Source: WHSW01 sp963781265 (lineage in GTDB: Bacteria; Actinomycetota; Thermoleophilia; Solirubrobacterales; 70-9). From it: 64,000 nucleotides of DNA. This document shows positions 14,085 through 22,171 of this stretch, piece after piece (within the stretch, counting starts at the first letter, position 1; every line of letters begins with the position of its first letter). Position numbers and translations under genes: made by a program. A model generated the notes under the pieces. The model did not search any database. It was given only the letters and a program-made list of their open reading frames with translations, and was not told the DNA's origin. Location of the stretch: assembly GCA_963781265.1 (NCBI GenBank), contig CAWAFH010000018.1:496001-560000 (forward strand), given 5' to 3'.

Positions 14085-15296
14085 ATCGCGCCTACCGCCC
14101 AGGCAAACCTGAGCGAGCGGATCGCCGGCCGACTGGCGGAGGCGCGCGAGCGCACCCTCCTGCTGGTCGAGCCGCTCGCCGACGAGCAGCTCAACACCGT
14201 CTACTCGGAGATCCTGAGCCCGCTCGCCTGGGACCTCGGCCACATCGCCAACTTCGAGGAGCTGTGGCTCGTCCAGCGGGTCGGCCGCCGCGAGCCGATG
14301 GACGGCGACCTCGGGCGCTTTTACGACGCGATCGAGAACCCGCGCAAGACCCGCAACGAGCTCCCGATCCTGCGCGGCGACGAGCTGCGCGCCTACATGG
14401 ACGAGGTGCGCGCCCGCGCCTTCGACGTGCTCGAGTCCGCCGAGCTGATCGACACCGACGACGAGCTGTTGCGCGACGGCTTCATCTACGAGATGTTGGT
14501 CGCCCACGAGCAGCAGCACAACGAGACGATGCTCCAGCTGCTGCAGATGGTCGACGGCTACCGGCCCGCACGGGTCGACGGCACGGTCGCGGGTGAGCCG
14601 GTCGCCGACGGGCCGGAGATGGTGCGGGTCGAAGGCGGCAGCTACGAGGTGGGCGCCGAGGCCGCCGGCTTCGCCTACGACAACGAGCGCCCCCGCCACG
14701 CGGTCGAGCTGGAGGCGTTCGAGATCGACCGCACCCCGGTCACCAACGGCGCGTTCGCCGAGTTCGTCGCCGACACCGGCTCCGAGCCGCCGCTGTACTG
14801 GGAGCGCGACGGCGACGGCTGGGTGACGACCACCTTCGGGCACCGTCGCGCGCTCGACCCCGACCGCCCCGTGGTCCACGTCAACTTCAACCAGGCGCAG
14901 GCGTTCGCCGACTGGGCCGCCAAGCGGCTGCCGACCGAGTTCGAGTGGGAGGCGGCGGCCACCGGGGCTGACCCGGCACGGGCCAATCTCGATCAGCTCG
15001 CCTTCGGCTGCGCGCCGGCGGGCGCCTACGCCGACGCCGCTGCGGATTGCGGCGCGGTGCAGATGCTCGGCGACGTGTGGGAGTGGACGTCCTCGGACTT
15101 CGCCGGCTATCCCGGCTTCCGGGCCTTCCCGTATCCCGAGTACTCGGAGGTCTTCTTCGGGAGCGAGCACAAGGTGCTGCGGGGCGGCGCCTGGGCGACC
15201 CGCCGGGATCTGATCCGGCCCAGCTTCCGCAACTGGGACCTGCCCGAGCGCTCACAGATCTTTTCGGGCCTGCGTTGCGTAAGGGACGTGCAGTGA
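14085..15296 (+). CDS. egtB: Ergothioneine synthase EgtB (sulfoxide synthase)
   Basis: About 403 residues. The N-terminal DinB-like domain has the iron ligands in LAWDLGHIANFEELWL and in MLVAHEQQHNETMLQLL (HxxxH-type). The C-terminal FGE/sulfatase-modifying-type domain has RVEGGSYEVGA, 'RLPTEFEWEAAA', 'LGDVWEWTSSDF' and VLRGGAWAT. EgtB joins hercynine to a thiol donor with O2. No ATG, GTG or TTG gives a sensible start: homology begins near 14110 and the nearest upstream such codons lie deep in antisense SDR sequence. The ATC at 14085, 7 nt after a TAGCCT box, is the best candidate, a rare start codon; CTG 14109 is an alternative. Followed by egtD after 35 nt. Confidence 0.9.
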   Translation: MAPTAQANLSERIAGRLAEARERTLLLVEPLADEQLNTVYSEILSPLAWDLGHIANFEELWLVQRVGRREPMDGDLGRFYDAIENPRKTRNELPILRGDELRAYMDEVRARAFDVLESAELIDTDDELLRDGFIYEMLVAHEQQHNETMLQLLQMVDGYRPARVDGTVAGEPVADGPEMVRVEGGSYEVGAEAAGFAYDNERPRHAVELEAFEIDRTPVTNGAFAEFVADTGSEPPLYWERDGDGWVTTTFGHRRALDPDRPVVHVNFNQAQAFADWAAKRLPTEFEWEAAATGADPARANLDQLAFGCAPAGAYADAAADCGAVQMLGDVWEWTSSDFAGYPGFRAFPYPEYSEVFFGSEHKVLRGGAWATRRDLIRPSFRNWDLPERSQIFSGLRCVRDVQ

Positions 15297-15331
15297 AACG
15301 AATCCAGCCGACAGGTGACCAGTAGGCAGCG

Positions 15332-16318
15332 ATGGCCGCGACCGCCGAGCAGATCGAGATCGAGGTGCATCTGCCCGAGGGCGGGACGCTGGCCGGGCTG
15401 GCCGAGGACGTTCGCGAGGGTCTCTCGTGCCCGTTCAAGGAGCTCCCGCCCAAGTACTTCTACGACGAGCGCGGCTCGCGGCTGTTCGAGGCGATCACCG
15501 AGTTGCCCGAGTACTACCCGACGCGGGTCGAGCGCCAGATCCTCGACCACCGCGCGGCCGAGATCGTCGCCGCCGCGAACCCCACGACGCTGATCGAGCT
15601 CGGCTCCGGGGCCGCGTCGAAGACCCGTTGCCTGCTGGACGCGATGCGGGTCGCCGGCACGCTCGAGACCTACGTCCCGGTCGACATCTCCGAGGAGATC
15701 ACGAGGCGGGTCGCCGATGAGCTGGTCGCCGAGTACGCGGGGATCCGCGTGCACGGCGTGGTCTGCGACTACGAGACCCACCTCGAGCGGGTCCCACGCG
15801 AGGAGGGCGCGCTCATCGCCTTTCTCGGCGGCACGATCGGCAACTTCCGGCCGGGCCCGCGGCGCTCGTTCCTGGCGCGGATCGCGACCCTGATGTACCC
15901 CGGCGACCGCTTCCTGCTCGGCACCGACCTCGTCAAGGACACCGCGGTGCTGGAGGCCGCCTACAACGACTCGGCCGGCGTGACCGCCGAGTTCAACAAG
16001 AACGTCCTCAACGTTCTCAACCGCGAGCTCGACGCCGACTTCGACCCCGAGCAGTTCGAGCACGTGGCCTTCTTCGACCCCGACAACGAGTGGATCGACA
16101 TCCGCCTGCGCTCGCTCACCGAGCAGTTCATCGACCTGAAGGCGCTGGACATGCGCTCGCACTTCGCCCGCAACGAGGAGCTGCGCACCGAGATCTCGAC
16201 CAAGTTCACCCGCGAGCGGCTCGAGGCCAGCTATTCGGACGCCGGGCTGGAGCTGGTCGAGTGGTGGACCGACCCGGACGAGCTCTACGCCCTCAGCCTC
16301 GCGCAGCCGGCCGGCTGA
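15332..16318 (+). CDS. egtD: L-histidine N-alpha-methyltransferase EgtD
   Basis: 328 residues. EgtD trimethylates histidine to hercynine with S-adenosylmethionine. Signatures: PPKYFYDERGSRLFEAITELPEYYPTR region (key P-K-Y-F-Y-D and Y-Y-P-T-R), SAM-binding IELGSGAASKTR, 'YVPVDISEE', 'FLGGTIGNF', LLGTDLVKD and 'AEFNKNVLNVLNREL'. Length matches the family (~320). ATG 15332 follows egtB by 35 nt with only a weak purine stretch, so it is probably in one transcript with egtB. egtA, egtC and egtE are not present nearby. Confidence 0.95.
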   Translation: MAATAEQIEIEVHLPEGGTLAGLAEDVREGLSCPFKELPPKYFYDERGSRLFEAITELPEYYPTRVERQILDHRAAEIVAAANPTTLIELGSGAASKTRCLLDAMRVAGTLETYVPVDISEEITRRVADELVAEYAGIRVHGVVCDYETHLERVPREEGALIAFLGGTIGNFRPGPRRSFLARIATLMYPGDRFLLGTDLVKDTAVLEAAYNDSAGVTAEFNKNVLNVLNRELDADFDPEQFEHVAFFDPDNEWIDIRLRSLTEQFIDLKALDMRSHFARNEELRTEISTKFTRERLEASYSDAGLELVEWWTDPDELYALSLAQPAG

Positions 16319-16328
16319 ACGCTGCGAC

Positions 16329-16355
16329 TGTCACAGCCGGCGCTGCCGTTTCGTC
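16329..16355 (+). promoter_or_regulatory. ECF41 sigma-factor target promoter
   Basis: TGTCACA (16329-16335), exactly 16 nt, then CGTC (16352-16355). This is identical to the published ECF41 group consensus TGTCACA-N16-CGTC. It lies upstream of the epimerase gene whose operon encodes an ECF41 factor, as expected for autoregulation. Confidence 0.9.
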
Positions 16356-16393
16356 CTCTCCTTCAGGGGGGATTAAACGAAAGGAGCAGTGAG

Positions 16394-17341
16394 ATGAAGG
16401 TCTTCGTCGCAGGCGCCACGGGAGCGCTGGGAAAGCAGTTGGTACCGAAGCTGGTCGCGTCGGGCCACGAGGTCTGGGGGACGACCCGCAGCGAGGCCCG
16501 CGCCGGGCTGGTCAGCGACCTCGGGGCGCGGCCGGTGGTCCTCGACGCGCTCGACGCCGAGGCGGTCGGCGAGGCCGTGAGCGCGGTTGAGCCGGAGGTG
16601 ATCGTGCACCAGCTCACCGCGCTGTCGAGCGACTTCGACCTGCGCCACTTCGAGCGCACGTTCGCGCAGACCAACCGCCTGCGGACCGAGGGCACCGACA
16701 TCCTGCTGTCGGCCGCGCGCGCGGCGGGCACCCGACGCTTCGTCGCCCAAAGCTACGCGGGCTGGCCCTCCGCGCGCACCGGCGGCCCGGTGAAGACCGA
16801 GGAGGATCCGCTCGACACCGAGCCGCCCGCGTCCGTGCGGACGACGAGCGAGGCGATCCGCTATCTCGAGCGGGCGGTGACCGAGCCCGACTGGATCGAG
16901 GGCGTCGTGCTTCGCTACGGGGGCTTCTACGGCCCGGGCACATCGCTCGAGTTCGATCCGCCCGGAGAGATGCTGGAGATGATCCGCAAGCGAAAGTTCC
17001 CGATCGTGGGCGCCGGCGGCGGCGTCTGGTCGTTCATCCACATCGAGGACGCGGGCGAGGCGACGTTGCGGGCGGTCGAGTCGGGCGCGCCGGGCATCTA
17101 CAACGTCGTCGACGACGAGCCCGCGCGGGTTTCGGATTGGCTGCCCGCCGCATCCGCGGCGCTCCACGCGAAGCCGCCGATGCGGGTGCCGCGCTGGCTC
17201 GGCCGGATCCTGGCCGGCGAGGCTGCGGCCGTGATGATGACCGAGATCCGCGGCGCCTCGAACGGGAAGGCCAAGCGCGAGCTCGGCTGGCAGCCGCGCC
17301 ACCCGAGCTTCACCCGGGCGCTGGCCGAGGAGGTCGCGTAG
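16394..17341 (+). CDS. NAD-dependent epimerase/dehydratase (ECF41-associated 'COE' protein)
   Basis: 315 residues. It is an extended SDR with the Rossmann motif VAGATGALGKQLVPKL at the N-terminus, STVR-like cofactor discrimination (GTTRSEARAG), SYAGWPSAR with the putative active-site Tyr, and the C-terminal substrate-domain segment 'GIYNVVDDEPARVSDWLP'. ECF41 sigma factors are almost always next to a carboxymuconolactone decarboxylase, oxidoreductase or epimerase gene (COE); this is the epimerase type, and its substrate is unknown. ATG 16394 has AAGGAG 10 nt upstream. The leader can form a hairpin hiding that site (16358-16363 with 16381-16386). The stop codon abuts the sigma-factor ATG. Confidence 0.9.
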   Translation: MKVFVAGATGALGKQLVPKLVASGHEVWGTTRSEARAGLVSDLGARPVVLDALDAEAVGEAVSAVEPEVIVHQLTALSSDFDLRHFERTFAQTNRLRTEGTDILLSAARAAGTRRFVAQSYAGWPSARTGGPVKTEEDPLDTEPPASVRTTSEAIRYLERAVTEPDWIEGVVLRYGGFYGPGTSLEFDPPGEMLEMIRKRKFPIVGAGGGVWSFIHIEDAGEATLRAVESGAPGIYNVVDDEPARVSDWLPAASAALHAKPPMRVPRWLGRILAGEAAAVMMTEIRGASNGKAKRELGWQPRHPSFTRALAEEVA

Positions 17342-18268
17342 ATGGAAGCCGGTGACGGCCTCTACGAGGAGCTGCGGCCGCGGGCGTTCGCGATCGCGTA
17401 CCGGATGCTGGGCAGCGTCGCCTCAGCCGAGGACGTCGTCCAGGAGGGCCTGCTCCGCCTCCACCGGGCGATCGAGGGCGGCGAGGAGATCGCCTCGCCG
17501 CCCGCGTACCTCGCCACGGTCGTCACCCGGCTGGCGATCGACGAGCTGCGCTCGGCGCGGGCGCGCCGCGAGACCTACGTCGGCGAATGGCTGCCGGAGC
17601 CGCTGGTCACCACCGACGAGGACGATCCGGCGCGCCACGCGGAGATCTCGGACTCGCTCTCGCTCGCCTTCCTCGTGCTGCTCGAGAGCCTCACCCCCGA
17701 GCAGCGGGCCGTGTTCCTGCTGCGCGAGGTCTTCGACTACCCCTACGACCGGATCGCCGAGATCGTCGGCAAGCGCGAGGACGCGACCCGCCAGCTCGCG
17801 GTTCGCGCCCGGCGCGAGGTCGAGCAACGCCGGCCCCGCTTCGAGGCCGAGCGCGAGCGCGCCGAGCAGCTCGCCGAGCGCTTCTTCGAGGCCAGCACCG
17901 AGGGCGACCTGGCGGCGCTCGAGGCGCTGCTCGCCGCAGATGTCGAGCTGCACGGCGACGGCGGCGGCAAGGTGCCGGCGATCGCCCGCGCGATCACCGG
18001 GCGCGCCCGTGTGGCCCGCACCCTGACCGCCTGGTGGAGGAACGGGGTTCGGTTCGGCGGGATCAGCTTCGAGCGCGTCGAGGTGAACGGCCAGCCCGGT
18101 GCGATCGTGCTCGACCCCGACGCCAAGGTGATCAGCGTGATGGTTCTCGACATCGCCGACGGCCAGATCCAGCGGGTCAGCTCGATCGTCAACCCGGACA
18201 AGCTCGGTCACATCGGCCCGGTCGGGGACATGCGCGGCCTGCTCGCCCGCAGCCGCGGGCGAGCGTGA
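17342..18268 (+). CDS. ECF41-family RNA polymerase sigma factor (SigJ-like) with SnoaL-like tail
   Basis: 308 residues. Sigma region 2 (~8-75, AIAYRMLGSVASAEDVVQEG) and region 4 (~110-165, LTPEQRAVFLLREVFDYPYD) are followed by a ~130-residue NTF2/SnoaL-like C-terminal domain that in ECF41 factors replaces the anti-sigma factor. All three group hallmarks are visible: WLPEP in the linker (~83-87), DGGGK (~206-210) and NPDKL (~284-288). It starts directly after the epimerase stop, so the two form one operon under the TGTCACA-N16-CGTC promoter, which this sigma factor is expected to recognise. The signal sensed by the C-terminal domain is unknown. Confidence 0.95.
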   Translation: MEAGDGLYEELRPRAFAIAYRMLGSVASAEDVVQEGLLRLHRAIEGGEEIASPPAYLATVVTRLAIDELRSARARRETYVGEWLPEPLVTTDEDDPARHAEISDSLSLAFLVLLESLTPEQRAVFLLREVFDYPYDRIAEIVGKREDATRQLAVRARREVEQRRPRFEAERERAEQLAERFFEASTEGDLAALEALLAADVELHGDGGGKVPAIARAITGRARVARTLTAWWRNGVRFGGISFERVEVNGQPGAIVLDPDAKVISVMVLDIADGQIQRVSSIVNPDKLGHIGPVGDMRGLLARSRGRA

Positions 18269-18277
18269 GCTCCGCGA

Positions 18278-18727
18278 TCAGCCCGACTCGGCGGTGCGCT
18301 TGAAGCCGGCCAGAGCCTCGTCGACGAGCTTCGCCCGGACCCTGTCGATCACCGGGCCGCGGGCGAGCATCGAGAGCATCCGCCCGGGGTCGAGGCCCGT
18401 CGAGTAGTCGACCCGGGTCAGCCCCGAGTCGAGCTCGACGAACTCGAACGTGGTCCACATCTCGTTCAGGTCGCCGGACTCGCGGCGGCAGTCGACCCGG
18501 CCCGGCTCCAGGTAGCTGAACGCGACTTCGACCGTCACGGTCGAGACGCTCGCGTCGACTACGGCCCGCGCCCGGCTGGCCCGGCCCTCCGCGTCGTGGG
18601 CGAGCGGGGTCATCGACTTGATCACCGGGTGCCAGCCCGGATACGCGACGACCGCCGCCGCGACCTCGAAGCAGCGCGGACGCGCCGCCGCGACCTCGAC
18701 CGTGCCCTGGCCGCCGAACTCGGCCAC
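18278..18727 (-). CDS. SRPBCC/polyketide-cyclase-like protein
   Basis: 149 residues of the START/SRPBCC (Bet v 1-like) fold: a 'CFEVAAAVVAYPGWHPVIKSM' opening (helix-grip pattern with Y-P-x-W), alternating beta strands including VEVAFSYLEPG and WTTFEFVELDSGLTRVDY, and a long C-terminal helix 'DRVRAKLVDEALAGFKRTA'. Such proteins bind hydrophobic ligands or act as cyclases/aromatases; no ligand is identifiable. GTG 18727 begins one nucleotide after the stop of the upstream LLM oxidoreductase, so both are one transcription unit and probably functionally linked. Confidence 0.8.
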   Translation of the reverse strand: MAEFGGQGTVEVAAARPRCFEVAAAVVAYPGWHPVIKSMTPLAHDAEGRASRARAVVDASVSTVTVEVAFSYLEPGRVDCRRESGDLNEMWTTFEFVELDSGLTRVDYSTGLDPGRMLSMLARGPVIDRVRAKLVDEALAGFKRTAESG

Positions 18728-18728
18728 G

Positions 18729-19676
18729 TCAGCGCGGGGCCAGGGCCTCGATCAGCTCGCCGAGGCGGTCGGGAGTCGTGATCGGGGTCAGCACCGGGCA
18801 CGTGATCCCGCCGGCGACGAACTCGCCGAGCCGCTCGTGCATCTGCTCGGGCGATCCGAGGATGAACATCTCCTCGATCAGCTCCCAGGGAGCGGCGGCC
18901 ATCGCGCGCTCGCGGTCCTTGGCCGCCCACGCCTCGCACATCTCGGCGATCGCGTCGGTGTGGCCGAGCCAGCGGTAGAAGGCCGCGTAGACGGGCACGG
19001 TGACGTAGGAGGCGAACATGAACCGGGCGATCGGCTCGATCTGCTCGCGCTCGCCCGGCAGGCAGAAGAACCGACACAGGAGCTCGAAGCCCGGCGGCGC
19101 ATCCTCGAGCTGCTCGGTCACGCGGGCGAGCCCCGAGATCGGCAGGAAGTTGGTGAACGCGCCGTCGGCCTTCTCGACCGCGAGCCGCAGCATCTTGCCG
19201 CGCAGCGCGGCGAGGATGATCGGAACCGGGGGCGGTGGGGCCTCGAGCTTGAACCCGTTGGCGGTCCGCTCGCCGGCGAGCGCCGGGCGCAAGAAGTCGA
19301 GCGTGGCCTCGACCTTCGACAGCGGCTTCTCGAACGGGATCTCGTTCCAGCCCTCGACGATCCGGTCCGAGGACGAGCCGATCCCGAGCGCGAAGCGGCC
19401 GCCGCTGGCGTCCGCGAGCGCGGCCGCCTGCTGGGCGAGCAGCGCCGGACCCCGCTGGAAGACGCCGACGACCCCGGTGCCGAGCCGCATCGACTCGGTC
19501 CACGCCGCGGCCAGGGCGAGCGGCGTGAAGCCGTCGGGGCCGTTGGTCTCGCCGCTCCACAGATCGGTGTAGCCGCAGGCCTCGGCGCGGCGCACGAAGT
19601 CGGCGCTGTCGTGCAGCGGGGTGGCGGGGAGCGGCAGGGTCAGGCCCCAGCGCTGGCTCGGCGAGGCGGCTTCCAT
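18729..19676 (-). CDS. LLM-class flavin (probably F420-dependent) oxidoreductase
   Basis: 315 residues. It is a luciferase-like TIM barrel: GLTLPLPATPLHDSADFVRRAEACGYTDLW pattern (key G-Y-T-D-L-W), RLGTGVVGVFQRGPALLAQQAAALADASGGRF region, GIGSSSDRIVEGWN and the late PEQMHERLGEFVAGGITCPV segment. Sequence style is that of F420-dependent enzymes, including glucose-6-phosphate dehydrogenase/mer-like families; cofactor and substrate are inferred only. ATG 19676 lies 12 nt downstream of a TAGGCT box that is one half of a symmetric divergent promoter. It is co-transcribed with the SRPBCC gene downstream. Confidence 0.9.
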   Translation of the reverse strand: MEAASPSQRWGLTLPLPATPLHDSADFVRRAEACGYTDLWSGETNGPDGFTPLALAAAWTESMRLGTGVVGVFQRGPALLAQQAAALADASGGRFALGIGSSSDRIVEGWNEIPFEKPLSKVEATLDFLRPALAGERTANGFKLEAPPPPVPIILAALRGKMLRLAVEKADGAFTNFLPISGLARVTEQLEDAPPGFELLCRFFCLPGEREQIEPIARFMFASYVTVPVYAAFYRWLGHTDAIAEMCEAWAAKDRERAMAAAPWELIEEMFILGSPEQMHERLGEFVAGGITCPVLTPITTPDRLGELIEALAPR

Positions 19677-19688
19677 CTGGCGCGCTGC

Positions 19689-19709
19689 AGCCTATCCGTG
19701 GGATAGGCT
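19689..19709. promoter_or_regulatory. Palindromic divergent double -10 promoter
   Basis: AGCCTATCC-GTG-GGATAGGCT, a perfect 9-bp inverted repeat with 3-nt centre. Each arm contains a GGATAGGCT-type -10 box: + strand 19704-19709 (9 nt before GTG 19719) and - strand 19694-19689 (12 nt before ATG 19676). Confidence 0.7.
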
Positions 19710-19718
19710 CGCGGCTGA

Positions 19719-20216
19719 GTGGACTTCTCGCGGCTCAACAACCGCCGGGTCGTGGTCGGGGGGATCGCCTCGATCCTGCTGATCCTCTCGATCCTGTTCT
19801 TCAGCTGGTACAGCTACGACCTGAGCGGGGTGACCAAGGGCCCCGATCCCGACGACTGGATCTGCGGGGTCGGCGAGACCTCGTGCACGGGCTTCGAGAC
19901 GTTCCCGATCCTGCGCTGGCTGCTGCTGCTCGCCGCGCTCGCGCCGCTGATCCTCGGCTACATCATCGTCCGTGGCCACAAGCTCTCCTACCCGCCGGGC
20001 GAGATCACGATGCTCTCCGGCTTCGCCGCCTTCGTGCTGATCGCCTACAACGGCCTGATCGACAAGCCCGGCAGCGGCCCGGCCGAGATCGGGCTGGGCC
20101 TCGACTACGGCTACTGGATCGCGCTCGCCTGCGCGCTCGCGATCGCGATGGTCGGCTTCACCCGCTCGATCGAGAGCGGGCCGCGGAAGACCCGAAAAGC
20201 CCCCGGAACGGTTTAA
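19719..20216 (+). CDS. Four-helix membrane protein, unknown function
   Basis: 165 residues with four predicted transmembrane helices: VVVGGIASILLILSILFFSW, 'ILRWLLLLAALAPLILGYII', ITMLSGFAAFVLIAYNGL and 'YWIALACALAIAMVGFTRS'. There is a short outer loop with two cysteines (WICGVGETSC) between helices 1 and 2, and a basic cytoplasmic tail. This layout is frequent in small actinobacterial membrane proteins of unknown role. GTG 19719 is downstream of the symmetric TAGGCT promoter, with no Shine-Dalgarno sequence. It precedes glpX by 16 nt, but glpX has its own -10 box. Confidence 0.7.
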   Translation: MDFSRLNNRRVVVGGIASILLILSILFFSWYSYDLSGVTKGPDPDDWICGVGETSCTGFETFPILRWLLLLAALAPLILGYIIVRGHKLSYPPGEITMLSGFAAFVLIAYNGLIDKPGSGPAEIGLGLDYGYWIALACALAIAMVGFTRSIESGPRKTRKAPGTV

Positions 20217-20220
20217 CGCC

Positions 20221-20226
20221 TACGCT
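20221..20226 (+). promoter_or_regulatory. -10 box of a leaderless promoter (glpX)
   Basis: TACGCT ends 6 nt before the ATG at 20233. Confidence 0.55.
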
Positions 20227-20232
20227 GATTTC

Positions 20233-21246
20233 ATGAGCGTGATCTCGCACGACGTGCGCTCGGGCGACAAGCCCGATCGCAATCTGGCGCTGGAGCTGGT
20301 CCGGGTGACCGAGGCGGCGGCACTGGCCGCCTCGCGCTGGGTCGGGCGCGGCGAGAAGGAGTCCGCGGACGGTGCAGCGGTCGACGCGATGCGGCTGCTG
20401 CTCGACACGGTGCCGATGGACGGACTCGTGGTGATCGGCGAAGGTGAGAAGGACGAGGCGCCGATGCTCTACAACGGCGAGCGGATCGGCGACGGCAGCC
20501 CGCCCGAGGTCGACATTGCCGTCGACCCGCTGGAGGGCACGACCCTGACAGCCCGAGGGATGCCCTCGGCGCTCTCGGTCATCGCCCTCGCCGAACGGGG
20601 GACGATGTTCGACCCCGGCCCCTGCGTCTACATGGAGAAGATCGCCGGCAACTCCGAGATCGCCGACGTGCTCAGCCTCGACGAGCCGCTCACCGACGTG
20701 ATCGCGAAGGTCGCCGAGCGCAAGCAGAAGAGCGTGGGCGACGTGACGGTGATCATGCTCGACCGTCCCCGCCACGAGGAGAAGGTCGCCGAGATCCGCG
20801 AGGCCGGCGCCCGGGTCCGCCTGATTTCCGATGGCGACGTCTCAGCGGCCCTGTTCGCGGTGTCCGCTGACGCCGGCGTCGACCTGCTGTGGGGGATCGG
20901 CGGGACGCCGGAGGGCGTGATCTCCGCCGCGGCGATCAAGTGCATCGGCGGCCAGCTGCTCGGCAAGCTGTGGCCCCGCGACGACGCCGAGCGGCAGGCG
21001 GCGATCGACGCCGGCTACGACCTCGACGAGACGCTCGACGTCGACCGCCTGGTTTCCGGCGAGGACGTCTTCTTCGCAGGCACCGGGGTCACAGACGGCG
21101 AGCTGCTGCAGGGCGTCCGCGTCAGCCGCGGCAAGGCGACCACCGAGTCGCTCGTGATGCGCTCGCGCTCCGGCACCGTGCGCACCGTCTCCGCCCGCCA
21201 CGATCAGGCGAAGCTGCGCGAGGTGACCGGCGGCAGATACGGGTAG
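20233..21246 (+). CDS. glpX: Class II fructose-1,6-bisphosphatase
   Basis: 337 residues, normal for GlpX (~330-340). It hydrolyses fructose-1,6-bisphosphate to fructose-6-phosphate, the committed gluconeogenic step. Motifs: NLALELVRVTEAAALAASRW at the N-terminus, metal-site 'VVIGEGEKDEAPMLYNGE', VDIAVDPLEGTT with the metal-binding Asp/Glu, and WGIGGTPEGVISAAAIKC (substrate loop). GlpX is the main or only FBPase in most actinobacteria. The start is an ATG 6 nt after a TACGCT box, so the mRNA is probably leaderless. Confidence 0.96.
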   Translation: MSVISHDVRSGDKPDRNLALELVRVTEAAALAASRWVGRGEKESADGAAVDAMRLLLDTVPMDGLVVIGEGEKDEAPMLYNGERIGDGSPPEVDIAVDPLEGTTLTARGMPSALSVIALAERGTMFDPGPCVYMEKIAGNSEIADVLSLDEPLTDVIAKVAERKQKSVGDVTVIMLDRPRHEEKVAEIREAGARVRLISDGDVSAALFAVSADAGVDLLWGIGGTPEGVISAAAIKCIGGQLLGKLWPRDDAERQAAIDAGYDLDETLDVDRLVSGEDVFFAGTGVTDGELLQGVRVSRGKATTESLVMRSRSGTVRTVSARHDQAKLREVTGGRYG

Positions 21247-21255
21247 CACCCCCCG

Positions 21256-22171
21256 GTGGCGCCCGAAGACGAGCCCAAGGTCCTGGTCGCCGGCGCGACC
21301 GGGTACATCGGCGGCCTGCTCGCCCGCAGCCTGCGCGAGGACGGTGTCGCCGTGCGCTGTTTGGTCCGGGACCCGGCGAAGGCCGGCGAGCTCGAGCGGA
21401 TCGGCTGCGAGATCGTCCGCGGCGATGTGCTCGAGCCCGAGACGCTGCCATCGGCGCTCGACGGGATCGAGGCCGCCTATTACCTCGTCCACTCGATGGG
21501 GCGCGGCGCCGGAGCGGACTTCGCCGACCGCGACGCGCGGGCGGCGCGCAACTTCGGCGAGGCTGCAGCGGCCGCCGGGGTGAAGCGCCTCGTCTACCTC
21601 GGCGGGCTCGGCAATCCGGGCTCCGAGCACCTGCGAAGCCGCCACCACACCGCCGAGATCCTCGAACGCTCGGGGGTGCCGCTGACCTACTTTCGCGCCG
21701 CGGCGGTGCTCGGCGCCGGCGCGCGAGTCGTTTCGCGTCGTCTACTACCTGGTCAAGCGGCTGCCGGCGATGGTCACCCCGCGCTGGGTCTCGACCAAGA
21801 CTCAGCCGATCGGCATCGACGACGTGATCGCCTATCTGAGCGCCGCGCCGGGAGTCGAGGCCGCCGCCGGCCGCCAGATCGAGATCGGCGGGCCCGAGGT
21901 GACGACCTACCGCGGCATGATGGAGGAGATGGCGCGCGCCCTCGGCCGCCGGCCGCCGGTCCAGATCCCCGTGCCGCTGCTCACCCCGCAGCTCTCCTCG
22001 CTGTGGATCGGGCTGGTCACGCCGGTGGACGTCGGGGTCGCGCGGCCGCTGATCGAGGGCCTGGCGACCGAGACGATCGTTGCCGACCGGTCCGGGATGG
22101 AGCTGTTCGAGGTCGAGCCGACGCCGCTCGATCGGGCGATGCGCGCGGCGCTCGCCGAGCAGTCCGGCTAG
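21256..22171 (+). pseudogene. NAD(P)H-binding SDR-type protein interrupted by a +1 frameshift
   Basis: The first part (from GTG 21256) reads KVLVAGATGYIGGLLARSL...SGVPLTYFRAAAVLGAG, a standard atypical-SDR N-terminus. The second part, one frame over, reads RESFRVVYYLVKRLPAMVTP...LFEVEPTPLDRAMRAALAEQSG and ends at 22171. The switch occurs at ~21720 within GGCGCCGGCGCGCGAG, where one extra base would explain everything. Joined, the gene gives ~304 residues. It could be a true recent pseudogene or a base-calling error in a GC run. It follows glpX by 9 nt. Its stop overlaps the stop of the convergent BrkB gene. Confidence 0.8.
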
